Assembly: GCA_020634245.1 (NCBI GenBank)
Contig: JACKCC010000009.1
Coordinates: forward strand, 380,908 to 444,907
From: Ardenticatenaceae bacterium
Lineage (GTDB): Bacteria > Chloroflexota > Anaerolineae > Promineifilales > Promineifilaceae
Reading direction: 5' to 3'
DNA: 64,000 nt
Position numbers and translations under genes: made by a program. Of the stretch, positions 42,124-49,447 are shown piece by piece. Below the pieces are notes generated by a model that was given only the letters and a program-made list of their open reading frames with translations, was not told where the DNA came from and ran no database searches. Position 1 is the stretch's first letter. Each line of letters begins with the position of its first letter.

Positions 42124-42528
42124 GTGGCACGCACAAAAGCAATTTCCGATGATGTCCGCGAACAAGTCATCGTCAGAGTAGAAGCTTTTAACCAGGCCAA
42201 TGTCAGCCCGGCTAAATCGTCAGCAATGGCCCAACTGCTGCACCGGTTGGGCGTCCAGCCGCAAACTAGCCAGAACCTGCCTCAAGGCAGCTATGTTCCG
42301 CGCTTCCAGGGCGCTTACCTCTACCTGGATCGAATTGACTTTCGGGGGCAGTTGTCCAAGATTTGCCGGCTTAAATGGGCAGGTAGTCTAGATGATTGGA
42401 AGTTTGCCATCTATCGCTACAGCCGTGATGCTTACGATCCTGATGAATGGTTCTTCCCCGGCGCTGAAGAAGTAGACGGCACCATTGAAGGCGCGATGCG
42501 GGCTGGTATAAAGGCATATCCCGATTAA
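42124..42528 (+). CDS. Conserved hypothetical protein
   Basis: I do not recognise this 134-residue soluble protein. It starts with GTG in the context GCAGTGGCACGC; an ATG is not available near the start of the conserved part. The sequence has a helical first half (AISDDVREQVIVRVEAFNQA) and a compact second half with YLYLDRIDF, a WAGSLDDWKFAIYRYS stretch and YDPDEWFFPGAEEVDGT. This looks like a real coding region by its composition and by the even spread of charged residues. No context clue beyond standing at the right side of the defence island. Confidence 0.6.
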   Translation: MARTKAISDDVREQVIVRVEAFNQANVSPAKSSAMAQLLHRLGVQPQTSQNLPQGSYVPRFQGAYLYLDRIDFRGQLSKICRLKWAGSLDDWKFAIYRYSRDAYDPDEWFFPGAEEVDGTIEGAMRAGIKAYPD

Positions 42529-42718
42529 CCGGCCTATTTACGCCGTGTTTTCCGCAAAATCACCCCATTTATCACCCCCCAATAACCCATTTGGAGTATT
42601 GCCAAACGGCCCCCAAACCCATTACAATGCGGGCGTGGAGTGCCGGGTAACTGAGCCAGCTACCCATTAAATATTGTTCCAATTATAAAGTGCCAATCTG
42701 GCAAAGGAGCCTTTTCTC

Positions 42719-43144
42719 ATGGCTGAAATAAACATTCTGGCTGTTATTAGCAAACTGCGCCCGCGCGTCAAGCGCAACCGCACCTATGACCTGGACGATC
42801 TGGCCGACGAAATCGCTGTGCAGTCCGGCTTCGACAAGGGCGACGCCCGCGATTTTGCCTACAAATTCTCGCAAGCCCTGATCAGTCACCTCAAATTTGG
42901 CGACTACGTCAAGCTGGGCGACATCGGCAGCTTCGCCATTTCCTGTAACAAGGACAAGGATTTGAAGGTTGTCTACAAAGCATCCAAAGACATCAAAGGC
43001 CAATTGACCACCGGCTTCCGCGGCGGGTTCGTCAATTCCCAAAACGCCGGTCTGGACATGGAAGGGTATGCCCAGCTCTGGCTGGAAGAACACCCGGAAG
43101 ACACCGTTATTATGCGCGACGGTACCACCCGGACTGCATCGTAA
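42719..43144 (+). CDS. HU/IHF-like DNA-binding protein
   Basis: The 141-residue protein has the fold pattern of the HU family, in the longer HU-like form found in many bacteria. Residues 20-65 match the helical body (LDDLADEIAVQSGFDKGDARDF) and KFGDYVKLGDIGSFAIS near 60-76 matches the strand that follows. A basic arm segment YKASKDIKGQL and an acidic C-terminal tail of about 40 residues come after. It probably binds DNA as a dimer. The ATG has the site AAAGGAG ten bases ahead. A rho-independent terminator follows 45 bases after the stop, so the gene is a unit by itself. Confidence 0.7.
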   Translation: MAEINILAVISKLRPRVKRNRTYDLDDLADEIAVQSGFDKGDARDFAYKFSQALISHLKFGDYVKLGDIGSFAISCNKDKDLKVVYKASKDIKGQLTTGFRGGFVNSQNAGLDMEGYAQLWLEEHPEDTVIMRDGTTRTAS

Positions 43145-43188
43145 AGGGTTGGAAACGGCCGTCATCCGGCACATTCCATCAAAAACAA

Positions 43189-43226
43189 ATCCCTGCGAGC
43201 CAACTGGCTCACAGGGATATTTTTTT
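43189..43226 (+). terminator. Rho-independent terminator of the HU-like gene
   Basis: ATCCCTG pairs with CAGGGAT, with an inner GAGCC/GGCTC stem, and a seven-base T-run (43220-43226) follows. Position and form are typical. Confidence 0.85.
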
Positions 43227-43330
43227 GACTCACTGAGTCAATCGTGTTCACTCACTGAGTCAATTCAATTCACTCACTGAGTCAAATCGTTTCTCTCACT
43301 GAGTCAATTGCATTCTCTCAGTGAGTCAAT
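43227..43330. repeat. Five-unit tandem array, 22-bp period, palindromic core
   Basis: CACTGAGTCA begins at 43231, 43253, 43275 and 43297, and as CAGTGAGTCA at 43319, so the period is exactly 22 bases. The first unit has the perfect palindrome TTGACTCACTGAGTCAA. Spacer bases differ from unit to unit. Two helical turns between equal palindromes is the usual lay-out for cooperative protein binding. Confidence 0.85.
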
Positions 43331-43361
43331 GAACGCCTAGGGTTCGTTTGTAAACACCCTC

Positions 43362-43395
43362 ATCCTCCCGGAGGTTCAGAACCTTCGGGAGGATT
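43362..43395. repeat. CATCCTCCCGGAGGTTC hairpin
   Basis: ATCCTCCCGGAGGTTC and GAACCTTCGGGAGGAT are complementary with one mismatch. It is a copy of the CCTCCCGGAGG family. Confidence 0.65.
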
Positions 43396-43429
43396 GGATC
43401 AGTAAAAAGAACAAACCGGTTAATTTGTA

Positions 43430-43566
43430 GGGGCGACCCCTTGTGGTCGCCCAATCAGGGCAGGCGGTCGCCCCAATCAGTGTGGACGGTCGCCCAATCA
43501 GGGCAGGCGGTCACTCAAATCAGTGTGGACGGTCGCCCCAATCAGGGCAGGTACAAGACCTGCCCC
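43430..43566. repeat. TAGGGGCG element with tandem GGTCGCCCAATCAGG units
   Basis: TGTAGGGGCGACC opens and TGCCCCTAC closes the element. Inside, GGTCGCCC, AATCAGGGCAGGCGGTC and AATCAGTGTGGACGGTC alternate several times. Open frames across it are by-products of the repeat. No gene is seen in 43331-43646. Confidence 0.7.
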
Positions 43567-43646
43567 TACTCAAACTCTTACAATGCAAGGAAGTGGCTGG
43601 CGCCCTTGAATGCGTCCCACTCCGCCTAGAAGTATCTTTTAGCCGT

Positions 43647-44051
43647 TCAGGCCGCCTGATTAGTTAATCTCGGCCGGCGCAGCCGCTTCTCCAGCCAGCC
43701 AAACAGCTTTTGCCCATAATAAACCAGCGTTATCACCAGCGCCATCTGGCCGAGGGCTTTGGCAAAGCCCGTCAGCGCCTGGCTGCTGCGGCCGTCCTCC
43801 ATCCCTTCCGGCGGGGCTGGTCTGCTGTCCGTGCTGGCCGCATCGGTGGTCATAACGGCCGTATCAGATGAGTCAGCATCAGTCAATCCGGCAAAATCAG
43901 AGGGCGCACCCCCATCGGGCATACCGGCGGCGCTGATGTAACCCGCTTCATTCAGAGCATAGGTGCCGCCGGCAATCAAGCCAATAAGCAGAAACAATCC
44001 TATCAATACCATCCAAAAGTTTGGTTTACGAGTTGGTTTACGTGTTGTCAT
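43647..44051 (-). CDS. Small membrane protein with two predicted helices
   Basis: This 134-residue protein is not recognised. It has a basic N-terminus (MTTRKPTRKPN), a first helix (FWMVLIGLFLLIGLIAGGTYAL) and an outer loop of about 55 residues rich in Asp, Ser, Thr and Pro. A second helix (ALGQMALVITLVYYGQKLFGWL) and a basic tail follow. It shares the strand and neighbourhood of the haem-type membrane protein at 44250-44780, with a repeat element between them, and may work with it. Confidence 0.65.
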   Translation of the reverse strand: MTTRKPTRKPNFWMVLIGLFLLIGLIAGGTYALNEAGYISAAGMPDGGAPSDFAGLTDADSSDTAVMTTDAASTDSRPAPPEGMEDGRSSQALTGFAKALGQMALVITLVYYGQKLFGWLEKRLRRPRLTNQAA

Positions 44052-44068
44052 CTCATATCTCCTGCGGG

Positions 44069-44234
44069 GTGACAGTCACTTAAAAACAACGGTTCTCTGG
44101 GAATTCATGGGGTCGTGGTAAATGTAGGGGCGTGGTCTTGTACCCGCCCTCTGGGGCGACCACAAGGGTGCGCCCCTACAAATGGTATTCCCCCCTGAAA
44201 TCCTGAAGACCCAAAACAACAAGTGCCTGTCACC
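44069..44234. repeat. Nested element: GTGACAGTCACTT ends around a TAGGGGCG hairpin
   Basis: GGTGACAGTCACTT (44068-44081) is answered by AAGTGCCTGTCACCT (44220-44234). Between them TGTAGGGGCGTGG pairs with CGCCCCTACA. The same nested plan is found at 44905-45053, so the two copies bracket the gene at 44250-44780. Confidence 0.7.
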
Positions 44235-44249
44235 TGAATGCTTACCTTT

Positions 44250-44780
44250 TTATAAAACAGCCTTGGCCTCAGTCAACGGTTGCCGCTTGCGCCGGGGCAG
44301 CCAGCCCAACAGATATTTCCGAGCCGCATTCAGCACCCATTTCCAGTGCAGGGCAATGTGCAGGCCCACAATCCAGATCGCCGCATCAGCAAAAGTGGTG
44401 TGCAGCCATTTCCAGGTCATATCATGGCTGCCGCTCAGCCCCAGAAAAGGCAGAACTTCTTCAGAAATCAGAATCCCGCTCAACGTAATCAGCGTGAAAT
44501 CGATTAACAAAGCCAGATTCAAAATGAAATTAATCCGTGACTGCTGGGCCAATTTGCCGAAGAAGCGGCCGGCCGTGGCATACAGCCAGCGCCAATGAAG
44601 CAAAATGTGCAGCAAAAACGCGCCGCCCAGGGAAACGCCCAGCCATTCATGAATGGCCATGCCCGTAAAGTGGGGCTGGAGCGAAACCAGAAACCCGGTT
44701 ACGATAGCCAGGTCTACGATTAAATTACGCGCCGTCGGGCTTAATCGCCTGTTTGCTGTTGTTAGTTGTGTCGTCATCAA
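44250..44780 (-). CDS. DUF4405-type membrane protein, possible b-haem protein
   Basis: The 176-residue protein has four membrane helices with histidines placed within them (IHEWLGVSLGG, LLHILLHWRWLY, HTTFADAAIWIVGLHIALHWKWV). This pattern fits the DUF4405 family, which resembles the cytochrome b561/formate dehydrogenase gamma fold and may bind haem b. The ATG has the site AGGAGG seven to nine bases ahead. The C-terminus is basic and cytoplasmic. It stands upstream of the two-helix protein at 43647 on the same strand. A redox role in the membrane is likely but no partner dehydrogenase is coded nearby. Confidence 0.75.
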   Translation of the reverse strand: MMTTQLTTANRRLSPTARNLIVDLAIVTGFLVSLQPHFTGMAIHEWLGVSLGGAFLLHILLHWRWLYATAGRFFGKLAQQSRINFILNLALLIDFTLITLSGILISEEVLPFLGLSGSHDMTWKWLHTTFADAAIWIVGLHIALHWKWVLNAARKYLLGWLPRRKRQPLTEAKAVL

Positions 44781-44904
44781 AACCTCCTAACGCTGCTCGC
44801 CGTTGAGCAGCCGTTTGTGTTTGTTTATAGATGACGTAACTATAGGGGAATGGTATTCAGAAGATGTTTGGAGGATGTTGGCATCTTGTTAAGATTGGCC
44901 AGGC

Positions 44905-45053
44905 AGGTGACAGTCACTTTGTTGCAAATTGAAAAATTAGTACCGGTATTGTAGGGGCGCACCCTTGTGGTCGCCCAGGGCAGGCACAAGGCGCTGCCCC
45001 TACAACTAATACCAGTATTATTTCGTTAATTCACAAGAAAGTGACTGTCACCT
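44905..45053. repeat. Nested element: AGGTGACAGTCACTT ends around a TAGGGGCG hairpin, second copy
   Basis: AGGTGACAGTCACTT at 44905-44919 and its exact complement AAGTGACTGTCACCT at 45039-45053 enclose TGTAGGGGCGCACCC and GCTGCCCCTACA. Further inside, AGTACCGGTATTGTA pairs in part with ACTAATACCAGTATT. It looks like a small non-autonomous mobile element. Confidence 0.7.
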
Positions 45054-45072
45054 CAAGATAGGAAGGAATGGA

Positions 45073-46953
45073 TTAACTTCCGCCAACCATCTGCCACAGC
45101 GCCGCCCCCTGAACGAGCGGCGGCAGCGGCAGATGACCCTTAGCCACGACCAGCTCTGCCCCACTAAAATACTCGACAAAGCGGCAGCCATCGGGGATAC
45201 CGCCGTGGGCCACCGGTAACGGCCGTGCCGGACGCGCCTTTTCCCCTCGATGAGCAGCGACAAGGATACGGCCGTTCTCACCCATCCGTTGAAAAACCAG
45301 CGTATCTGCTTCCACAGCCAAAATCTGGAAGCCGCCCGTCTGCAACACAGACGATTCCTTACGCAGTTGAATCAAACGGCGGTAAAAAGCCAGCAAGTCG
45401 TGATCCCACTGGCTTTCATCCCAGATCATACAGCCGCGCGAACGGAACCCCTCCTCATCGGCCATGCCGATTTCATCACCGTAATACACGCCGGGCAGAC
45501 CGGGAAACGCAAACTGGACGACGGCCGCCAGCCGGTGCAGCGCGTCATGGCCGCCTACCGTCGTGCGGATGCGGGGCACATCGTGACTGTCCAGCAAATT
45601 ATACTGCTGCAAAGCCACCGCCCAGGGAACGGCCGCCAGATGCTGCTGCCAGGAAGCCGCCAGCGCCGCCGTCGGCCACGGCCCGTCCGACTTAACGTGC
45701 CAGCCAATCCCAATCGCCCCCTGGTCAAAACCGCGCAGCCAGTGCCACAACGGCAGCGTAAACCCGGCATAATTCATCATGCCATCCCATTCATTTCCCT
45801 GAAGCTGCGGCGAAGAATCAAAGAAAGATTCGGCCATCAAATAGGCATCGCGGCGCGTTTCCTTAACAGCGCGGCGAATGCCACGGGCAACTTTATGGCC
45901 TACCTGGATTTCCCCCTGGCGGCCCAGCATATTGGCCACGTCCACCCGCCAGCCATCGGCCGCAAAAGGCGGGCGCAGCCAGCGGCGGAAGACGGAATCA
46001 TGGCCGTTGTAAATGCGGCGGCGCAGTTCCCGGCTGCGATAATTGAGCTTGGGCAGCGCCTTGTGGCCCAGCCACGATTCGTAATCAACGGGATGGTCGT
46101 GGAAGGTGAAGAATTCGCTTTCTGGCGCAGCGGGATCGTTACAGGCGGCCTGAAACCAGGGATGCCAGACGCCGCAGTGATTGGGCACGATGTCCAGCAT
46201 GTAACGCATGCCCCGTTTGTCCAGTTCCTGCCGTAATGTGATTAAAGCTGCGTCACCGCCCAAATGGGGATCGACGTGTTCGTAGTCGGTCACGTCGTAT
46301 TTGTGGTTGGAATAAGAAGTAAAGATGGGGTTGAGATAGAGGGTGTTAATACCCAGGTCTTGTAAATAATCCAGTTTCTCGGTGATGCCCGGTAAATCGC
46401 CGCCGTAAAAACTGACGACGGAAGCGAAGCCGCCAGGGGAAGGCTGGCCCCAGGAGTAGGTTTTGGGCCGGTGGCCCATCAACTCGTACTCGTCTTCATG
46501 GGGGTCGGTGGCCGGATTGCCGTTGTAGAAGCGGTCGGGAAAGATTTGGTAGAAAACGGCCGTTTTCACCCACTCCGGCGCTTCATAATCGGCCAGAATA
46601 CGGAAATCGGTGGCATCTAATGGCAGGTGAGCACAGGGGCCGGCCGCCGTATAAAACCAGACGCCGTCATCCGCTTCCAGGATAAAACGGTATTGGACGA
46701 CCGGCTGATTGACGGCGATCTCGGTCTGCCACCAGCGGGCAGACGGATCGGCCGGGCCGGGTTCCAGCGCCGTAAACACCTGTTCACCGTCAGGGGCCGT
46801 GCGAATGTACGCCCGGCGCAGCGGCGTCTCCAATCCGGTGCGCAGCCGGATGCGTACTGTATCGCCTAATCGTGGATAAAGTTCGGACACATATGGGGCC
46901 GAGCCGTCATGATGGACAGTTTGTAACCAGGGGGGTAAGGAAAATTGAGTCAT
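45073..46953 (-). CDS. GH13 alpha-amylase family enzyme (neopullulanase/maltogenic type)
   Basis: The 626-residue protein has an N-terminal beta-domain (about 1-130), as in neopullulanase and MalZ-type enzymes. The (beta/alpha)8 barrel carries the four GH13 regions: DIVPNHCG, GWRVDVANM with the nucleophile aspartate, LMAESFF with the acid glutamate, and LLDSHDVPR with the third acidic residue. A C-terminal beta-domain closes it. No signal peptide is present, so it probably acts on maltodextrins or glycogen-derived sugars inside the cell. The ATG at 46953 is preferred to one 57 bases further out because the family homology begins there. It is the only sugar-polymer enzyme in this part and stands alone. 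Confidence 0.92.
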   Translation of the reverse strand: MTQFSLPPWLQTVHHDGSAPYVSELYPRLGDTVRIRLRTGLETPLRRAYIRTAPDGEQVFTALEPGPADPSARWWQTEIAVNQPVVQYRFILEADDGVWFYTAAGPCAHLPLDATDFRILADYEAPEWVKTAVFYQIFPDRFYNGNPATDPHEDEYELMGHRPKTYSWGQPSPGGFASVVSFYGGDLPGITEKLDYLQDLGINTLYLNPIFTSYSNHKYDVTDYEHVDPHLGGDAALITLRQELDKRGMRYMLDIVPNHCGVWHPWFQAACNDPAAPESEFFTFHDHPVDYESWLGHKALPKLNYRSRELRRRIYNGHDSVFRRWLRPPFAADGWRVDVANMLGRQGEIQVGHKVARGIRRAVKETRRDAYLMAESFFDSSPQLQGNEWDGMMNYAGFTLPLWHWLRGFDQGAIGIGWHVKSDGPWPTAALAASWQQHLAAVPWAVALQQYNLLDSHDVPRIRTTVGGHDALHRLAAVVQFAFPGLPGVYYGDEIGMADEEGFRSRGCMIWDESQWDHDLLAFYRRLIQLRKESSVLQTGGFQILAVEADTLVFQRMGENGRILVAAHRGEKARPARPLPVAHGGIPDGCRFVEYFSGAELVVAKGHLPLPPLVQGAALWQMVGGS

Positions 46954-46998
46954 TGGCCCAATTATAGAGCGTATCAGATAAAAGTGGGAAAGGTCTCC

Positions 46999-47061
46999 AG
47001 TGCCAGGCACAGGGCTTCAGGTCTTGCTTGAACCAGGCAGTTTCGCCCTGTGCCTGGCACT
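46999..47061. repeat. AGTGCCAGGCACAGGGC inverted repeat
   Basis: The 17-base arms (46999-47015 and 47045-47061) are perfect complements. Relatives lie at 55232-55295 and, more worn, at 60632-60695. The region 47062-47318 shows no gene. Confidence 0.8.
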
Positions 47062-47318
47062 ACCTGCTTTATGTACCCTCAATTCGAGGAAATGACAGAG
47101 ATGTGGTAAACTATTGATATGCAACGGCAAGCCTTGATCACGTATGGAAATCTATTACCCCCGCGCCGGAAGGGGTTTGTGGTGCGCCGCTTCCATACCC
47201 AACCTCCCTCTTGATTGACCCAATAGAGTTGCGTTGACCTGTTTTCGGCCGGAACGGCCGTGTTTTTGCGTCAAACAATCCTGACAACAGGTTCTGTTTG
47301 GCTTGTTCATTTTTTGGT

Positions 47319-47401
47319 AACTACTAACCCTCCCGGAGGTTGAAACTGCGGGTGACACTTATCACTGGTGAGCCTCCGGGAGAACAGCCTGGTAGTAGTT
47401 A
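47319..47401. repeat. AACTACTA...CCTCCCGGAGG hairpin before rpsU
   Basis: Outer arms AACTACTA and TAGTAGTT enclose CCCTCCCGGAGGTT and AGCCTCCGGGAG. It ends 27 bases before the rpsU start, so in the RNA it would lie in the leader. It may be only a copy of the repeat family. Confidence 0.65.
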
Positions 47402-47427
47402 CATTTTAGTTAGAAAAGGAGTTTATA

Positions 47428-47622
47428 TTGCCTTCTGTAGAGTTACGTTCAAATGAATCCCAGGAACAATTACTGCGGCGTTTCCGCAAGGAAATCGCTA
47501 AAAGCAAAGTATTAAGTGAAATCCGGCGGCGGCGCTGGCACGTTTCCAAGAGTGAAGTCCGCCGCATCGAAAAGAAAAAAGCGATCCGGCGTATCCGGCG
47601 CAAGAGTCGTAACCGCCGTTAA
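47428..47622 (+). CDS. rpsU: 30S ribosomal protein S21
   Basis: The 64-residue basic protein fits bacterial S21: SVELRSNESQEQLLRRFRKE, then a pattern of Glu/Arg/Lys (VLSEIRRRRWHVSKSEVRR) and the Arg-rich end. S21 sits near the anti-Shine-Dalgarno end of 16S rRNA and aids start of translation. The start codon is TTG, with AAAAGGAG seven bases ahead; no ATG or GTG fits the family start. The YozE-like gene follows after 14 bases and is probably cotranscribed. Confidence 0.92.
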   Translation: MPSVELRSNESQEQLLRRFRKEIAKSKVLSEIRRRRWHVSKSEVRRIEKKKAIRRIRRKSRNRR

Positions 47623-47636
47623 TTTCAGGCAGGCCG

Positions 47637-47870
47637 ATGAAAATGACGTTTCGAAGCTGGTTATTACAGCAGCAGTCACGGGCCGATCGGGTAGGCAAAC
47701 TGGCCCGCGCCCTCAGCACAGTGGACTACAGCCACACCCCCGCACGGCGCAAGGATGATGAACACAAAAAATGGGCCGACATCATTACCCGCCAGGGAAA
47801 ACCGGAGCATATTCAAGCCTTCAACCGGGCCTGGAACGAGTATCTGGCGGCCAAAGGATATGATTCTTGA
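47637..47870 (+). CDS. YozE-type SAM-like fold small protein
   Basis: The 77-residue protein resembles the YozE family: FRSWLLQQQSRADRVGKLAR at the start, an acidic-basic middle (DDEHKKWADII) and the ending FNRAWNEYLAAKG. YozE proteins are small helical proteins with a SAM-like fold and no settled function; DNA binding has been suggested from the fold. It follows rpsU closely. Confidence 0.7.
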   Translation: MKMTFRSWLLQQQSRADRVGKLARALSTVDYSHTPARRKDDEHKKWADIITRQGKPEHIQAFNRAWNEYLAAKGYDS

Positions 47871-47875
47871 TAACC

Positions 47876-47945
47876 GTATTCCGTAAACCGTAAGCCGCAT
47901 TGGTCAATTCCAACGGATTACGAATTACGGTTTACGGTTTACGGC
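47876..47945. repeat. CCGTAAACCGTAAGCC / GGTTTACGGTTTACGG inverted repeat
   Basis: The arms CGTAAACCGTAA and TTACGGTTTACGG are near-perfect complements around about 35 bases. It lies between two genes that point to each other and could end transcription from both sides. Confidence 0.65.
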
Positions 47946-47967
47946 CGCGCACGGATCATTATTGTGG

Positions 47968-48342
47968 CTACCCTTTAACGTAGGACAGCTTTTCGCAAAT
48001 AAGGTCGTCCTTCAATCTGAATATGTCAACGCCGCGAACGTGGCCCTTTTGCCCGGCGGCATCGACCCACTCATAGCGCCAGCGCATAATGCAGCGAAAA
48101 CCCAGGCCAAAGATTTCCTCAATCTCAATGCGGGCTTGAGGCGACTGCTGGAAAAATTCATGCCAATACTGAGTGACGGCTTCTTTGCCGGAGTACACCG
48201 CGCCATCCGGGGGCGGAGTCGTGTTTTCAAAGAGACAGTCGTCGCTCATTAACTGCATCATCCCGGCTGCGTCGTGCCGGTTGAATGCTTCATTGAATTT
48301 GAGAACGGTGCGTACGGCCGTTTCTATCTTAGACATTTTCAT
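47968..48342 (-). CDS. SnoaL/NTF2-like domain protein
   Basis: The 124-residue protein fits the SnoaL-like branch of the NTF2 fold: a helical start (VLKFNEAFNRHDAAGMMQLMSDDCLFEN), the turn PPPDGAVYSGKEAVTQYW, then strands RIEIEEIFGLGFRCIMRWRY in part and HVRGVDIFRLKDDLI. Proteins of this family are small-molecule enzymes or binding proteins; the sequence does not tell which. The start codon lies close to the gene end with no strong ribosome site, and MSKIE (two residues in) is also possible. Confidence 0.75.
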   Translation of the reverse strand: MKMSKIETAVRTVLKFNEAFNRHDAAGMMQLMSDDCLFENTTPPPDGAVYSGKEAVTQYWHEFFQQSPQARIEIEEIFGLGFRCIMRWRYEWVDAAGQKGHVRGVDIFRLKDDLICEKLSYVKG

Positions 48343-48469
48343 GGTGATAACACATCCTTTGGAACGGGGAACGCCGACGGTTCATCCGCCTTGCCTGCCT
48401 GTCCGATTTTGTCTTTAGCAAACATCCTTGGCTCTTTGAGAATTCGCGGAGTTCGCACAATTTCATACG

Positions 48470-48520
48470 TCATGCGTCACGCGTCACCAGAAAATCATGA
48501 CGAATGACGCATGACGTGTG
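48470..48520. repeat. TCATGCGTCACGCGTCA / TGACGAATGACGCATGACG inverted repeat
   Basis: The arms share the words ATGCGTCA and TGACGCAT with the element at 4004-4046. It lies upstream of the NTF2-like gene in a 220-base gap without a gene. Confidence 0.6.
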
Positions 48521-48563
48521 AGCCATTACCCCTGAATTCCTGAAGACCCACATCCTTTAATCG

Positions 48564-49175
48564 TCACGATTCTATTGTTGGCAGTTGATGATTAAACCGG
48601 ATGAGCTTCCATCTATCAAATTCAGGCTGATAGGCAATCTCCATGATGCCGCCCGTATCGACCCGAAAATCCCAGCGCCGGTAGACCGGCAGACCCAGAA
48701 TGTAACACATGAGCAGGCGTATCCAGCCATCATGGCTCACCAGAATGATATCTTCCTGGCGCTTTTGATGTTCAATAAAAAACGATTGGATGCGCTGCTG
48801 CGCTTCTTCGCCGCTTTCGCCCTGGGGAAAGCGAAAATCACGGTCCCGGCTCATGAATGCCTCCCAAACATCCGGGTACTGCTGGCTGATTTGCGGGTCA
48901 GTTAATCCTTCAATGACGCCGTTATCTATTTCATTGAGCCGTGGGTCTACAATCGGCGACAAGTTCAGATTTTGGGCTGCGTGCTCGATGGTTTGCCGGG
49001 TACGGCCGTACTCACTCACGTAAATAGCAGCAATCGATTTCCCGGCAAAATAAGCACTCAAATTCCTGGCTTCAGCCCGGCCCTTGTCGCTGATGGGCTG
49101 GTCCTGGTGGCGCAAAACGGGATTATAAAAATCTCCCGGCTCTTTAGCGGCATGGCGGATGATATACCAGTTCAT
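48564..49175 (-). CDS. Histidine phosphatase superfamily protein
   Basis: The 203-residue protein has the phosphatase core: IRHAAKEPGD at residues 5-14 (RHA in place of the usual RHG), the second arginine in SEYGRTRQTIEHA near 56, the acidic residue in LNEIDNGVIEGLT near 85, and the second histidine in LVSHDGWIRLL near 150. Such enzymes remove phosphate from small metabolites or proteins through a phospho-histidine. ATG 49175 is chosen since the family match begins at once; an upstream ATG at 49250 would add 25 unmatched residues. The substrate is unknown. Confidence 0.85.
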   Translation of the reverse strand: MNWYIIRHAAKEPGDFYNPVLRHQDQPISDKGRAEARNLSAYFAGKSIAAIYVSEYGRTRQTIEHAAQNLNLSPIVDPRLNEIDNGVIEGLTDPQISQQYPDVWEAFMSRDRDFRFPQGESGEEAQQRIQSFFIEHQKRQEDIILVSHDGWIRLLMCYILGLPVYRRWDFRVDTGGIMEIAYQPEFDRWKLIRFNHQLPTIES

Positions 49176-49447
49176 AACACCAATCCTTGTCTGTGGCTGT
49201 GGCGCGAACGGGCGATGGACTTGGGGTTGATACAGCCGTTGGACAGGCACAGGTCAACAGGGGCAGTCAGTTCAAGTTCCTGATTCGTCATGGGGAAAAA
49301 TGGCCTCGCGCAAATACGCCGGAAAGAGTTGCACCCGCTATTTTTGCTTAATAGTATAGGCTATTTGTTGGCGGATAAATATAGCGGCTTGGAAGCAAAA
49401 TCCCACTTGGGCGTAAAAAACCTGAAAATGCCACCAAATTCGGTCAG

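Noticed and set aside
43227..43330. CRISPR array
   Set aside because: The period of 22 bases is too short, the constant part is palindromic, the spacers are about 10 bases, and no cas gene is near.
43441..43667. Short coding frames over the GGTCGCCCAATCAGG repeats
   Set aside because: They follow the repeat units in several frames and have no ribosome site; no sign of selection on protein.
45250..46236. Open frame of 328 codons on the plus strand inside the GH13 gene
   Set aside because: The minus strand carries all GH13 motifs; the plus-strand product is Arg/Pro/Ala-rich and looks like a shadow.
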